From NCBI GenBank assembly GCA_022839105.1, contig JALHDH010000059.1:1131-58705 (forward strand): DNA of 57,575 bases, written 5' to 3'. Each line of letters begins with the position of its first letter. The stretch's first letter is position 1. The notes under the pieces are model-generated. The model saw only the letters and a list, made by a program, of their open reading frames with translations, made no database searches and was not told where the DNA came from. Of the stretch, positions 50,757-57,575 are shown piece after piece. A program made the translations under genes and the position numbers. This DNA comes from a bacterium. Lineage in GTDB: Bacteria > Vulcanimicrobiota > Xenobia > Xenobiales > Xenobiaceae.

Positions 50757-51872
50757 ATGAAAGGCACCCTCCCGACCATGAGACAGGCCCGTCAAATCCT
50801 GCCCCCCCCGCCCGAGGAGCTCTCCTGGGAGCGAGCCTGCTGGCTGGCCCTGGCGCGCACCCCTGGGCTGGGGCCGGTGGGACTCTGGAAGCAGCTCGAA
50901 GCCCTTGGCTCAGCCCGGGCGCTCTGGCGAACCCTGGCGGATTCCTCGGGGCGCGCCGCAAAGCTGCCTTCTCGGGACCCCCGGTGCCTGCTCGAAGACA
51001 GCGAGCGCCAGGAGATCCGGGTCGTCACCCCCGTGGACCCGGAATACCCCGTCGGGCTCCTGGATCTGCATGTTCCTCCCCTGGCGCTCCACGTCCGGGG
51101 CTCCTCCCGATTGAGCGAAACGGCCCCGGACCGCAAGAGCGTGGCCATCGTGGGCTCCCGGAGGGCCACTTCCTATGGACTCTCCTTCGCCGAGAGCCTG
51201 GCCCGGGATCTCGCCGGCCAGGGAATCCGGGTGATCAGCGGCCTGGCTCGCGGCATCGACGGGGCGGCCCATCGGGGAAGCCTCCTCGGAGGGGGGCCCA
51301 CCCTGGCGGTCCTCGGATGCGGACTCGAAATCCAGTATCCGCGCGAGCACCGGCGCCTGCGCCGGGAGATCGAGGGCTGCGGGGCAGTCCTCTCCGAGTA
51401 CCCCGCGAAGGCCGGGCCCGAACCCTGGCGTTTCCCGGCCCGCAATCGGATCCTGGCCGGCCTGGCCGATGCCGTCGTGGTGGTACAGGCCACCTGCCGA
51501 AGCGGCGCCTTGATCACCGCAGATCTGGCCCAGGAGATCGGGCGCGAGGTCCTGGCGGTGCCGGGCCCGGTCGGCTGGGCCCAGAGCGAGGGGTGCCTGC
51601 AGCTCCTGGCCGAAGGCGCCGGCCTGGTGCGCTCGGCGGAAGACGTCCTGGACGCCCTGGGCCTCCACCTGTCCTTCCGCCTGGAGCGGAAGGGGCCGAC
51701 GGACGGGCCTTCCGGCGCGATCCTCAGGGCCCTGGGTTGCGAGGGCGCCCCGGTGGACGCGCTGGTGGATCGGACGGGGCTTCCACCCGGGCAGGTTGCG
51801 GCCACGCTGATCCGCCTGGAGGTCGAGGGCCTGATCCGGAGACTGCCTGAAGGCATCTGGGTGAAGCTTTGA
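50757..51872 (+). CDS. dprA: DNA-processing protein DprA
   Basis: A 371-aa protein that binds incoming single-stranded DNA and loads RecA in natural transformation. The Rossmann core has VAIVGSRRATSYG, SGLARGIDGAAH, and FPARNRILAGLADAVVVVQA. An N-terminal SAM-like helical domain (LARTPGLGPVGLWKQLEAL) and a C-terminal winged helix (GAILRALGCEGAPVDALVDRTGL) complete the fold. The ATG at 50757 has GGAGG five bases upstream. Supports a competence pathway with comF. Confidence 0.95.
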   Translation: MKGTLPTMRQARQILPPPPEELSWERACWLALARTPGLGPVGLWKQLEALGSARALWRTLADSSGRAAKLPSRDPRCLLEDSERQEIRVVTPVDPEYPVGLLDLHVPPLALHVRGSSRLSETAPDRKSVAIVGSRRATSYGLSFAESLARDLAGQGIRVISGLARGIDGAAHRGSLLGGGPTLAVLGCGLEIQYPREHRRLRREIEGCGAVLSEYPAKAGPEPWRFPARNRILAGLADAVVVVQATCRSGALITADLAQEIGREVLAVPGPVGWAQSEGCLQLLAEGAGLVRSAEDVLDALGLHLSFRLERKGPTDGPSGAILRALGCEGAPVDALVDRTGLPPGQVAATLIRLEVEGLIRRLPEGIWVKL

Positions 51873-51914
51873 AGCGGATGCAGGGACAGCCGGGCCTGGC
51901 TGGAATGGGGCGCG

Positions 51915-52853
51915 ATGCGCATACTGGTCACCGGAGGAGCCGGATTCATCGGCTCCCACCTGTGCCGCGCCTTCCTGGAACGGGGGGACCAGGTCGTCGC
52001 GGTGGACGACTTCAGCACGGGCCGGAGGGAGAACCTGACGGGGCTGCCCCTGGAGCTGCTCGAGCACGATCTCTGTCGGCCGCTGAGTCTGCCTGGACGC
52101 TTCGACGCCGTCCTGCACCTGGCCAGCCCGGCTTCGCCACCGGCCTACCAGGCCCGCCCCCTGGAGACCCTGGAGGTGAACTCCAGGGGAACCAGCCACG
52201 CCCTGGAACTGGCCCGAGCCCACGGTGCCCGGTTCATCCTGGCTTCCACCTCGGAGGTCTATGGAGACGCCGAGGTCCATCCCCAGACCGAGGACTACCG
52301 GGGCAGCGTGAACCCCGTGGGCCCCCGCTCGATGTACAATGAGGCCAAGCGCTTTGCGGAGGCCCTGACCATCCACCATGGGCGGGTGCATGGGCTCCCC
52401 GTTGGAATCGTGCGCATCTTCAATACCTACGGTCCGAGGATGCAGCCCGACGATGGTCGGGTCGTCACCAGTTTCCTGGTGGCCCTGCGGGATGGCACTC
52501 CCTTGACCCTCTACGGCAGCGGCCAGCAGACCCGCAGCTTCTGCTACGTCTCGGATCTGGTCGCCGGCCTGCTGGCCATGACCGACAGCCACCAGACAGG
52601 ACCGATCAACCTGGGGAATCCCGACGAGTTCACCATCCTGGAACTCCTCGAGAAGGCCGAGCAGATCACGGGACTTCGGGCCCGGGTCCTGCACCGCGAA
52701 CTCCCTGGGGACGATCCTCGTCGCCGCTGCCCGGACATCACCCGAGCCCGGACCCTCCTGGGATGGACCCCCAGGGTTCCCCTCGTCGAGGGGCTGGAGA
52801 AGACCTGGGCCTGGCTTGCCGGCCTCAAGGCCACCGCCCACTGGCCTGGTTGA
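51915..52853 (+). CDS. UDP-glucuronate decarboxylase-like SDR (UXS type)
   Basis: A 312-aa extended short-chain dehydrogenase. NAD loop GGAGFIGSH, then HLASPASPPAYQARPLETL (highly typical of UDP-xylose synthase), ASTSEVYGD with the catalytic Ser/Glu, YNEAKR with the Tyr-Lys pair, and IFNTYGPRM. It would make UDP-xylose from UDP-glucuronate. Its stop codon is part of the terminator hairpin. Confidence 0.88.
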   Translation: MRILVTGGAGFIGSHLCRAFLERGDQVVAVDDFSTGRRENLTGLPLELLEHDLCRPLSLPGRFDAVLHLASPASPPAYQARPLETLEVNSRGTSHALELARAHGARFILASTSEVYGDAEVHPQTEDYRGSVNPVGPRSMYNEAKRFAEALTIHHGRVHGLPVGIVRIFNTYGPRMQPDDGRVVTSFLVALRDGTPLTLYGSGQQTRSFCYVSDLVAGLLAMTDSHQTGPINLGNPDEFTILELLEKAEQITGLRARVLHRELPGDDPRRRCPDITRARTLLGWTPRVPLVEGLEKTWAWLAGLKATAHWPG

Positions 52854-52881
52854 GGTCCGGCCGGTTCCCGGCCGGACCTCA
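52851..52881. terminator. Perfect bidirectional hairpin between convergent SDR genes
   Basis: TGAGGTCCGGCCGG - ttc - CCGGCCGGACCTCA, a 14-bp perfect stem with a 3-base loop. It includes the stop of the UXS-like gene and lies 12 bases before the stop of the converging SDR, so it can serve both strands. Confidence 0.7.
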
Positions 52882-52892
52882 ACCCCTGGGAT

Positions 52893-53837
52893 TCAGACCC
52901 GGGCCCGCCAGTAGTCCAGCAGGTCTTCGAAGGTCCTCTCCAGGGGAATCTCGGGAACCCAGCCGGTGGCGGCGTGGAAGCGCTCGGCGTCACCCTGCAG
53001 CACCTGGACATCCGAGGGACGAAGCCGGGCGGGGTCGGTCTCGACCTGGACCCGGACCTTGCTGCACGAGAGCAGGAACTCCAGCACATCCTTGATGCGC
53101 CAGCAGTTGCCCTGGCAGATGTTGTACACCTCTCCGGGCACACATCCTTCCAGGGACATCCAGTAGGCCCGGACGATGTCGCGCACATCGGTATAGTCGC
53201 GCCGGGCCTCGAGGTTGCCCACGCGCACCACCGGTTCCTGGGTCCCCTTCTCGATCATGGCCACCTGGCGGGCGAAATTCGACTCGACGAAGACATGCCC
53301 GCGGCGGGGGCCCGTGTGGTTGAAGGCCCGCGTCCGGATGATGTGCATCCCGTAGGACTGGTGGTACTGATAGCCCAGCATGTCCTGGGCCACCTTGCTG
53401 ACCCCGTAGGGCGAAAGCGGGCGAAGAGGGTTCTCCTCGCGGATGGGGACCTCGTCGGGCAGGACCAGGCCGTACTCCTCCGAGGAACCCGCCAACTGGA
53501 TCCGGGTCGGGGTCCCCCGCAGGGCCTCGAAGAGGTTCAACTGGGAGATGATGTTGGTGTTGAGGGTCTCCTGGGGTGCGTGCCAGGAGGTCGGCACGAA
53601 GCTCTGGGCCGCCAGGTGGAAGACCCGATCCGGCTGGACCTGGGAGATCATCCGATGGACCGAGGAGGCATCCGTCAGGTCGCACTCGATCAGTTGAACC
53701 CGGTCCTGGAAACCCACCACGTTGTCCATCTGGCTGCGCCAGCGGACGGTCCCGAAGACCTTCACCCCCTTCTCCAGGCAGAACTCGGCCATGTGGGAGC
53801 CCACGAATCCGGTGATTCCAGTGATCAAGACATTCAC
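52893..53837 (-). CDS. GDP-mannose-dehydratase/Rmd-like SDR (second copy)
   Basis: A 314-aa extended SDR: GITGFVGSH, HLAAQSFVPTSW, AGSSEEYGL, YGVSK and RAFNHTGPRRG, all typical of the GDP-mannose 4,6-dehydratase / GDP-6-deoxymannose reductase group. It is a diverged copy of the next upstream gene and overlaps it by ATGA. One may be the dehydratase and the other the reductase that gives GDP-D-rhamnose; the sequence alone does not settle which. Confidence 0.82.
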   Translation of the reverse strand: MNVLITGITGFVGSHMAEFCLEKGVKVFGTVRWRSQMDNVVGFQDRVQLIECDLTDASSVHRMISQVQPDRVFHLAAQSFVPTSWHAPQETLNTNIISQLNLFEALRGTPTRIQLAGSSEEYGLVLPDEVPIREENPLRPLSPYGVSKVAQDMLGYQYHQSYGMHIIRTRAFNHTGPRRGHVFVESNFARQVAMIEKGTQEPVVRVGNLEARRDYTDVRDIVRAYWMSLEGCVPGEVYNICQGNCWRIKDVLEFLLSCSKVRVQVETDPARLRPSDVQVLQGDAERFHAATGWVPEIPLERTFEDLLDYWRARV

Positions 53838-54814
53838 GACGGGTCACTCTCCTGGTTCTGGGACCGGACACCCGCCAGGTCCCGCTGTTCCTTCAAGATA
53901 TCGGCCAGGGTCTGCTCGAAGGGGATCTCGGGCTTCCACCCGGTCAGCGAACCGAACTTCGAGCCGTCCCCCACGATCCTGGGAGGATCGCTGGGGCGAA
54001 GGCGATCGGGTTCCCGGACCACCCGGGGACGGGCCGGGCTCAGGGCCAGAAGGCCTTCCAGGACCTCCCCGATCGAACGCCCGATTCCCGAGCAGATCTG
54101 GTAGACCTCCCCCGGGTCCCCGCTCTCCAAAGCCATCCAGTATCCGCGGACCACGTCCCGGACATCGGTGAAATCACGGACGGCCTCGAGGTTCCCCACC
54201 CGGATCCGCGCCTCGGCTCCCTGCTCGATCCGGGCGATCTGGGCCGCAAAATCCGCCTCGGCGTAGAGGGTGGAACGGCGTGGCCCGGTCTGGTTGAATG
54301 CCCGGGTCCGCACGATGTGGAGCTTGTAGCTCCGGGCATATTGAAAGGCTGCCAGGTCCTGGATGGCCTTGGAAAGACCGTAGGGGGAGACGGGCCACAA
54401 GGGGGAGTCTTCGCGGAGAAGGCCGTCCTGCGGGCCATACGCCTCGGCACTGCCCGGGACCAGGACGCGAGAATCCGGCTTCTGACGGCGCAGGGCCTCC
54501 AGCAGGTTGACCAGGCCGTTGATGTTGGTCAGCAGGGTCTCCCGGGGCGAATCGAAGGACTGCGAGACGCTGGACCTGCCCGCCAGGTGGAAGACGCGAT
54601 CCGGCCGGGATTCGGCCAGCATGGCTTCCACCGAGGGCAACTCCAGGACATCGCACTCCACCAGGTGCACCCGGTCGCGGATTCGGGCCAGGTTTCCGGT
54701 CGGAGCGCCAGGGCAGACCGAGCCGAAGACCTCGGCCTCCCGGACATGCTCCAGCAGGTACTCGGCCAGATGGCTGCCAGCCATCCCGGTGATTCCGGTG
54801 ACAAGGACGCGCAA
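53834..54814 (-). CDS. GDP-mannose-dehydratase/Rmd-like SDR (first copy)
   Basis: A 326-aa extended SDR: GITGMAGSH, HLAGRSSVSQSF, PGSAEAYGP, YGLSK, and RAFNQTGPRRST. Same family as the downstream copy and arranged in tandem, indicating gene duplication. With the GT4 enzyme just upstream and the UXS-like gene nearby it forms a surface-sugar block. The SAEAY variation of the usual S-x-x-x-Y site keeps the Tyr/Lys pair. Confidence 0.82.
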   Translation of the reverse strand: MRVLVTGITGMAGSHLAEYLLEHVREAEVFGSVCPGAPTGNLARIRDRVHLVECDVLELPSVEAMLAESRPDRVFHLAGRSSVSQSFDSPRETLLTNINGLVNLLEALRRQKPDSRVLVPGSAEAYGPQDGLLREDSPLWPVSPYGLSKAIQDLAAFQYARSYKLHIVRTRAFNQTGPRRSTLYAEADFAAQIARIEQGAEARIRVGNLEAVRDFTDVRDVVRGYWMALESGDPGEVYQICSGIGRSIGEVLEGLLALSPARPRVVREPDRLRPSDPPRIVGDGSKFGSLTGWKPEIPFEQTLADILKEQRDLAGVRSQNQESDPS

Positions 54815-54862
54815 ACAGGACCTCCTCGAAGGGCGCCCATTTCGGGCCGGGGCCGGATTGTC

Positions 54863-55939
54863 CTACCGAAGCGCCTGACGATACGCCTGAAGATGGGTCT
54901 GCGCGGTTTCCTCCCAGGTCCAGCGGGCGGCCCGCTCCCGGCCCCGGCGCGAGAGTTCCGTCCGGCGCTCGGGATCGTGGAGCAGGTTGGCCAGGGCCCA
55001 GGCCAGATCCGCGGGGTCCGAGGGGTCGAAGAGCCAGCCCGCCTCCCCGACCACCTCCGGCAGGGAGGCCGCACGAGCCGCGATCACCGGGACCCCCGCC
55101 GACATGGCCTCGGCAGCGGGCAGGCCGAAGCCCTCGTACAGGGAGGGGATGACCAGAAGGCTTGCCCCCTGATAGAGCGCGGGGAGATCCTCCTCGGCCA
55201 CATGTCCGAGCCGGTGGACCCGATGTGCCGAGGCCAGGGCCTTCTCAAGCCAGGGCTCGGACGCGCAGACCAGGGCCAGGTCCGCCTGCGGGCGGGCCTT
55301 CTCCCAGGCCTGCAGCAGGATCCGGACGTTCTTGTGCGGCTTCGGGTTGGCCAGGCACAGGACATAGCCCGCCTCCAGGCCCAGGCGCCCGCGAAGGTCG
55401 GACAAGGCCCCGGGGGTCACGGGTTCGGCCAGGGCGGGCTCGACCCCAAGCCCGGTCACCGTGATCCTCGCCCGGGGGATTCCCAGGCTCTCGACCAGAT
55501 CCCCGGCGGTGTGCTCGGAATAGACCAGCACCCCTCGCGCCCGGCGCAGGGCCGGCGCCAGGAACCAGCGGAAATAGAGTCTCTCCCAGCCCCGGCGAGG
55601 GAAGTGGTAGGGAGTCAGGTCCGGAACCGTCGCCAACATCCGGCAGCGCAAGCCCGCGGGGACGGCGATGGTCGGGGCGTGGAAGAGGGCCGGATTCCAC
55701 TCGGCGACCCGGCGGGGGATCTCGAAGTGCTCGGCCAGGGTGAAGGGGTCGGAGCGCACCGGCACCGGCTCGATGTTGGGCAGATCCGCGGCCAGGCCCG
55801 CGAAGGCGCCTTCCCGCTCCAGGACCCCGAAATGCCAGTCCGGGGCGATTCGGGCCATGGCCTGCAGGGTGGCGAAGACGTAGCGGGCCAGGCCATGCAT
55901 CCGGCCACGAAACATCCGTCCGTCGATCAGGATTCGCAC
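54863..55939 (-). CDS. GT4 glycosyltransferase
   Basis: A 358-aa GT-B enzyme of family 4: VRILIDGRMFRGRMHGLARYV at the start, LCLANPKPHKNVRILLQA, RLGHVAEEDLPALYQGASLL, and the donor motif PSLYEGFGLPAAEAMSAGVPVI (E-x7-E). It adds mannose, rhamnose or similar to a glycolipid or glycan. A GTG start at 55939 is used. Lies upstream of the two Rmd-like genes. Confidence 0.9.
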   Translation of the reverse strand: MRILIDGRMFRGRMHGLARYVFATLQAMARIAPDWHFGVLEREGAFAGLAADLPNIEPVPVRSDPFTLAEHFEIPRRVAEWNPALFHAPTIAVPAGLRCRMLATVPDLTPYHFPRRGWERLYFRWFLAPALRRARGVLVYSEHTAGDLVESLGIPRARITVTGLGVEPALAEPVTPGALSDLRGRLGLEAGYVLCLANPKPHKNVRILLQAWEKARPQADLALVCASEPWLEKALASAHRVHRLGHVAEEDLPALYQGASLLVIPSLYEGFGLPAAEAMSAGVPVIAARAASLPEVVGEAGWLFDPSDPADLAWALANLLHDPERRTELSRRGRERAARWTWEETAQTHLQAYRQALR

Positions 55940-56015
55940 GGCGGGCTGGTTCCCTCCCTGCGGCCGGCCTCCTGCGCGGCAGGCCTGGTGCCCCTGGTGG
56001 AGAAGCCGACCGGCC

Positions 56016-56585
56016 ATGCGCGCAGCCATCTTCCTGGACCGCGATGGGACCCTGATCGAGGAGGTCCACTACCTGAGCCGGGTCGAGGATCTCCGGATCC
56101 TGCCCGGCGTTCCCGAGGCCCTTCAAGCCCTCCAGGACGCCGGCTTCGCCCTGGTCCTGCTCACCAACCAGGCCGGCATCGCCCGGGGCTTCCTGAGCGA
56201 AGAGACCCTCCACGAACTCCACGCCATCCTGATCGAACGCCTCGCGGCCCGGGGAGTGCGCCTCGATGCCCTGCACTACTGCCCCCACCACCCGGATCAC
56301 GGCCCTCCCCGCTATCGCATGGTCTGTCGTTGTCGCAAGCCGGCCACCGGGATGCTGGAGGCCGCCACGGCCCGACTCGGACTGGATCTTCCCGCTTCCT
56401 GGGCGGTGGGCGACAAGCTCAGCGATCTGGAGGGGCCCTTGAAGATGGGTTGCCGAGCCATCCTGGTCCGGACGGGGCATGGCCGGCAGCAGGAGGGCCT
56501 CCTGACCACGCCCCGCGCACGGCTGGAGGTGGCCGAAGACTTCGTTGCGGCGACGAAAAAGATCCTCGAGGCGGGTGCCCCCTGA
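56016..56585 (+). CDS. gmhB: Heptose-1,7-bisphosphate 7-phosphatase GmhB-like
   Basis: A 189-aa HAD-IIIA phosphatase: DRDGTLIEE, LLTNQAGIARG, the zinc loop CPHHPDHGPP...CRCRKP (Cys-His-Cys-Cys), and AVGDKLSDLE. It removes the 7-phosphate of manno-heptose bisphosphate for LPS core or S-layer sugars. No gmhA or hldE nearby. The related histidinol phosphatase is possible but less like it. Confidence 0.9.
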   Translation: MRAAIFLDRDGTLIEEVHYLSRVEDLRILPGVPEALQALQDAGFALVLLTNQAGIARGFLSEETLHELHAILIERLAARGVRLDALHYCPHHPDHGPPRYRMVCRCRKPATGMLEAATARLGLDLPASWAVGDKLSDLEGPLKMGCRAILVRTGHGRQQEGLLTTPRARLEVAEDFVAATKKILEAGAP

Positions 56586-56620
56586 CAACTTCTGGCAGGA
56601 CTCTGCCCTAGGATGATCAT

Positions 56621-56691
56621 GTCAGCCCGGTGGGATGAACCTGGACTTCGAGCGGGGGAAGCGCTGGTCCAGGCCGATCCGTCGGGCTGAC
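56621..56691. ncRNA. Nested inverted repeats before sodA (candidate RNA or terminator)
   Basis: Three nested pairs on one axis: GTCAGCCCG (56621-56629) with CGGGCTGAC (56683-56691), CCTGGAC (56640-56646) with GTCCAGG (56667-56673), and AGCG (56651-56654) with CGCT (56662-56665). An extended 71-base hairpin between gmhB and sodA with unpaired internal loops. Not a simple terminator; could be an RNA element. Confidence 0.4.
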
Positions 56692-56848
56692 ACCATTTCC
56701 TCTCCCGGCGCCGGATCCGGTTTCCCGAAACGATCCCCGCGATCTGGCCTGGAGTTTTCCCGGAGGCAATCCGGGGTATAGGCGGACTGAAGTACCTGGG
56801 AACGCCCGACCGGGGCGCGCCCCAAGTGATCGATCCAGGAGGACCTTG

Positions 56849-57478
56849 ATGAGCACCCACACCGAACAGGCCTTCACCCTTCCCGCTCTCCCCTACGCTC
56901 CCGAAGCGCTCGAGCCCCATATCGACACGGCCACCATGCAGATTCATCACGGCAAGCACCACGCCGCCTACGTCAACAACCTCAACGCGGCCCTCCAGGG
57001 CCACCCTGAGGCGGCGGGCAGGAGCCTGGAGTGGATCTGCTCGAACCTCGAGGAACTGCCCGAGGGCATCCGCACCGCCGTCCGCAACAATGGAGGCGGC
57101 CACTTCAACCACTCGATGTTCTGGAACCTGATGAGCCCCCAGGGCGGCGGGGAACCGACCGGCGAACTGGGGCAGGCCATCCAGGCCACCTTCGGCAGCT
57201 TCGAGGACTTCAAGCGCCTCTTCGGCGAGGCGGCCGCCAAGCGATTCGGCTCGGGCTGGGCCTGGCTGGTCCTGGACGAGAAGGGCCTCTCGATCACCTC
57301 CACCGCCAACCAGGACAATCCCCTCATGGAGGGCAAGACCCCGATCCTGGGCCTGGACGTCTGGGAACATGCCTACTATCTGAAGTACCAGAACCGGCGC
57401 CCGGAGTATGTCACCGCCTGGTGGCACGTGGTCGACTGGAACCAGGCCAACCAGAACTACCTGGAAGCCCGGCGCTGA
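56849..57478 (+). CDS. sodA: Superoxide dismutase, Mn-type
   Basis: A 209-aa Fe/Mn superoxide dismutase. Metal ligands H33 (MQIHHGKHH), H88 (GGHFNHSMFW), D170 and H174 (LDVWEHAYY). Gly84 ahead of HFNH and Gln155 in TANQDNPL are the classic Mn-form residues; Fe forms carry Gln and Ala/His at those sites. AGGAGG at 56838 sits six bases before the ATG at 56849, which decides that start over the adjacent TTG. Own transcript, ended by the hairpin at 57496. Confidence 0.95.
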   Translation: MSTHTEQAFTLPALPYAPEALEPHIDTATMQIHHGKHHAAYVNNLNAALQGHPEAAGRSLEWICSNLEELPEGIRTAVRNNGGGHFNHSMFWNLMSPQGGGEPTGELGQAIQATFGSFEDFKRLFGEAAAKRFGSGWAWLVLDEKGLSITSTANQDNPLMEGKTPILGLDVWEHAYYLKYQNRRPEYVTAWWHVVDWNQANQNYLEARR

Positions 57479-57495
57479 TCGCCTGAAGCCCCATG

Positions 57496-57530
57496 AGCCG
57501 AGCCCCGGTCCTCCGGTGGCTCGGCTTTCT
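57496..57530 (+). terminator. Intrinsic terminator of sodA
   Basis: AGCCGAGCC (57496-57504) pairs with GGCTCGGCT (57518-57526), with an inner CCGG/CCGG pair, followed by TTCTTC. Eighteen bases after the sodA stop. Confidence 0.85.
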
Positions 57531-57540
57531 TCATGAGGCC

Positions 57541-57575
57541 GCTTCCAGGCCGGGCCGCTTCCAGGCCGGGCCGCT
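57541..57575. repeat. 16-bp tandem repeat at the window edge
   Basis: GCTTCCAGGCCGGGCC twice (57541-57556, 57557-57572) and the first three bases of a third copy at the end. The true array length is hidden by the edge. Confidence 0.75.

Overview
The window is about 57.6 kb of GC-rich bacterial chromosome (roughly two-thirds G+C by eye). It is densely packed, with many genes overlapping by 4 bases at ATGA, GTGA or TTGA junctions. I see no rRNA, tRNA, CRISPR array, insertion sequence or phage gene. The gene mix points to a diderm bacterium: an LptA/OstA-like periplasmic protein, a heptose-bisphosphate phosphatase (GmhB), lipoproteins and an FabZ dehydratase. It also carries genes familiar from the Firmicutes/Cyanobacteria side: CdaA/CdaR, YqeG, a SpoVG-like protein, SpoIID, a YqzL-like microprotein and Ycf46/Ycf35 homologues. 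A deep-branching, terrabacterial-side diderm lineage (a candidate phylum such as Xenobia/Eremiobacterota) would fit, but this placement is a weak inference.

Layout. 1-6946 (minus): glycosyltransferase, a hypothetical, CutA, a two-motif PLD-family protein, an ECF riboflavin-type S component, then the c-di-AMP cyclase CdaA and the start of CdaR. 7006-10754 (plus): YkgJ-type Cys-cluster protein, tryptophanase, DUF1015 and PPC-domain proteins, separated by hairpin terminators. 10806-13827: FabZ, a peptidoglycan-binding/M15-type peptidase, and two envelope hypotheticals. 13844-18547 (minus): ComF, a WecG/TagA transferase, a degenerate-GGDEF histidine kinase, SurE and small membrane proteins. 18672-19610 (plus): a secreted alpha/beta hydrolase.

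19615-32405 (minus) is a 12.8-kb collinear run and the most interesting part. In transcription order it has a Cys-containing hypothetical, a HIT protein, a Ycf46-type AAA+ ATPase, a DUF1257/Ycf35 protein, a TPR protein with a CFI-box-like C-terminus, a DUF2997 protein, an NrdG-like radical SAM protein, a zinc-ribbon membrane protein carrying a catalytically dead signal-peptidase-like domain, a PilT-type ATPase, a TPR/alpha-2-macroglobulin fusion without its thioester, and a lipoprotein. The Ycf46-Ycf35-DUF2997-iron-sulfur core looks like a conserved but functionally undefined system.

33240-41988 (minus): a TolB-like lipoprotein, SpoIID, MurQ, a 7-TM protein, a secreted hypothetical, LptA, a 34-aa YqzL-like protein behind a strong sigma70-type promoter, an SpoU-type methyltransferase and an S4 protein. 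42028-47030: a zinc-ribbon helical protein, a hotdog thioesterase, an extended -10 promoter feeding a structured RNA or leader, then TPR, YqeG and a lipid-kinase-like protein. 47055-57575: a multi-sensor histidine kinase with HslV, SpoVG-like protein and DprA, a nucleotide-sugar/glycosyltransferase group (UXS-like, two Gmd/Rmd-like SDRs, GT4, GmhB), and a Mn-type superoxide dismutase that ends in an intrinsic terminator and a 16-bp tandem repeat at the window edge.
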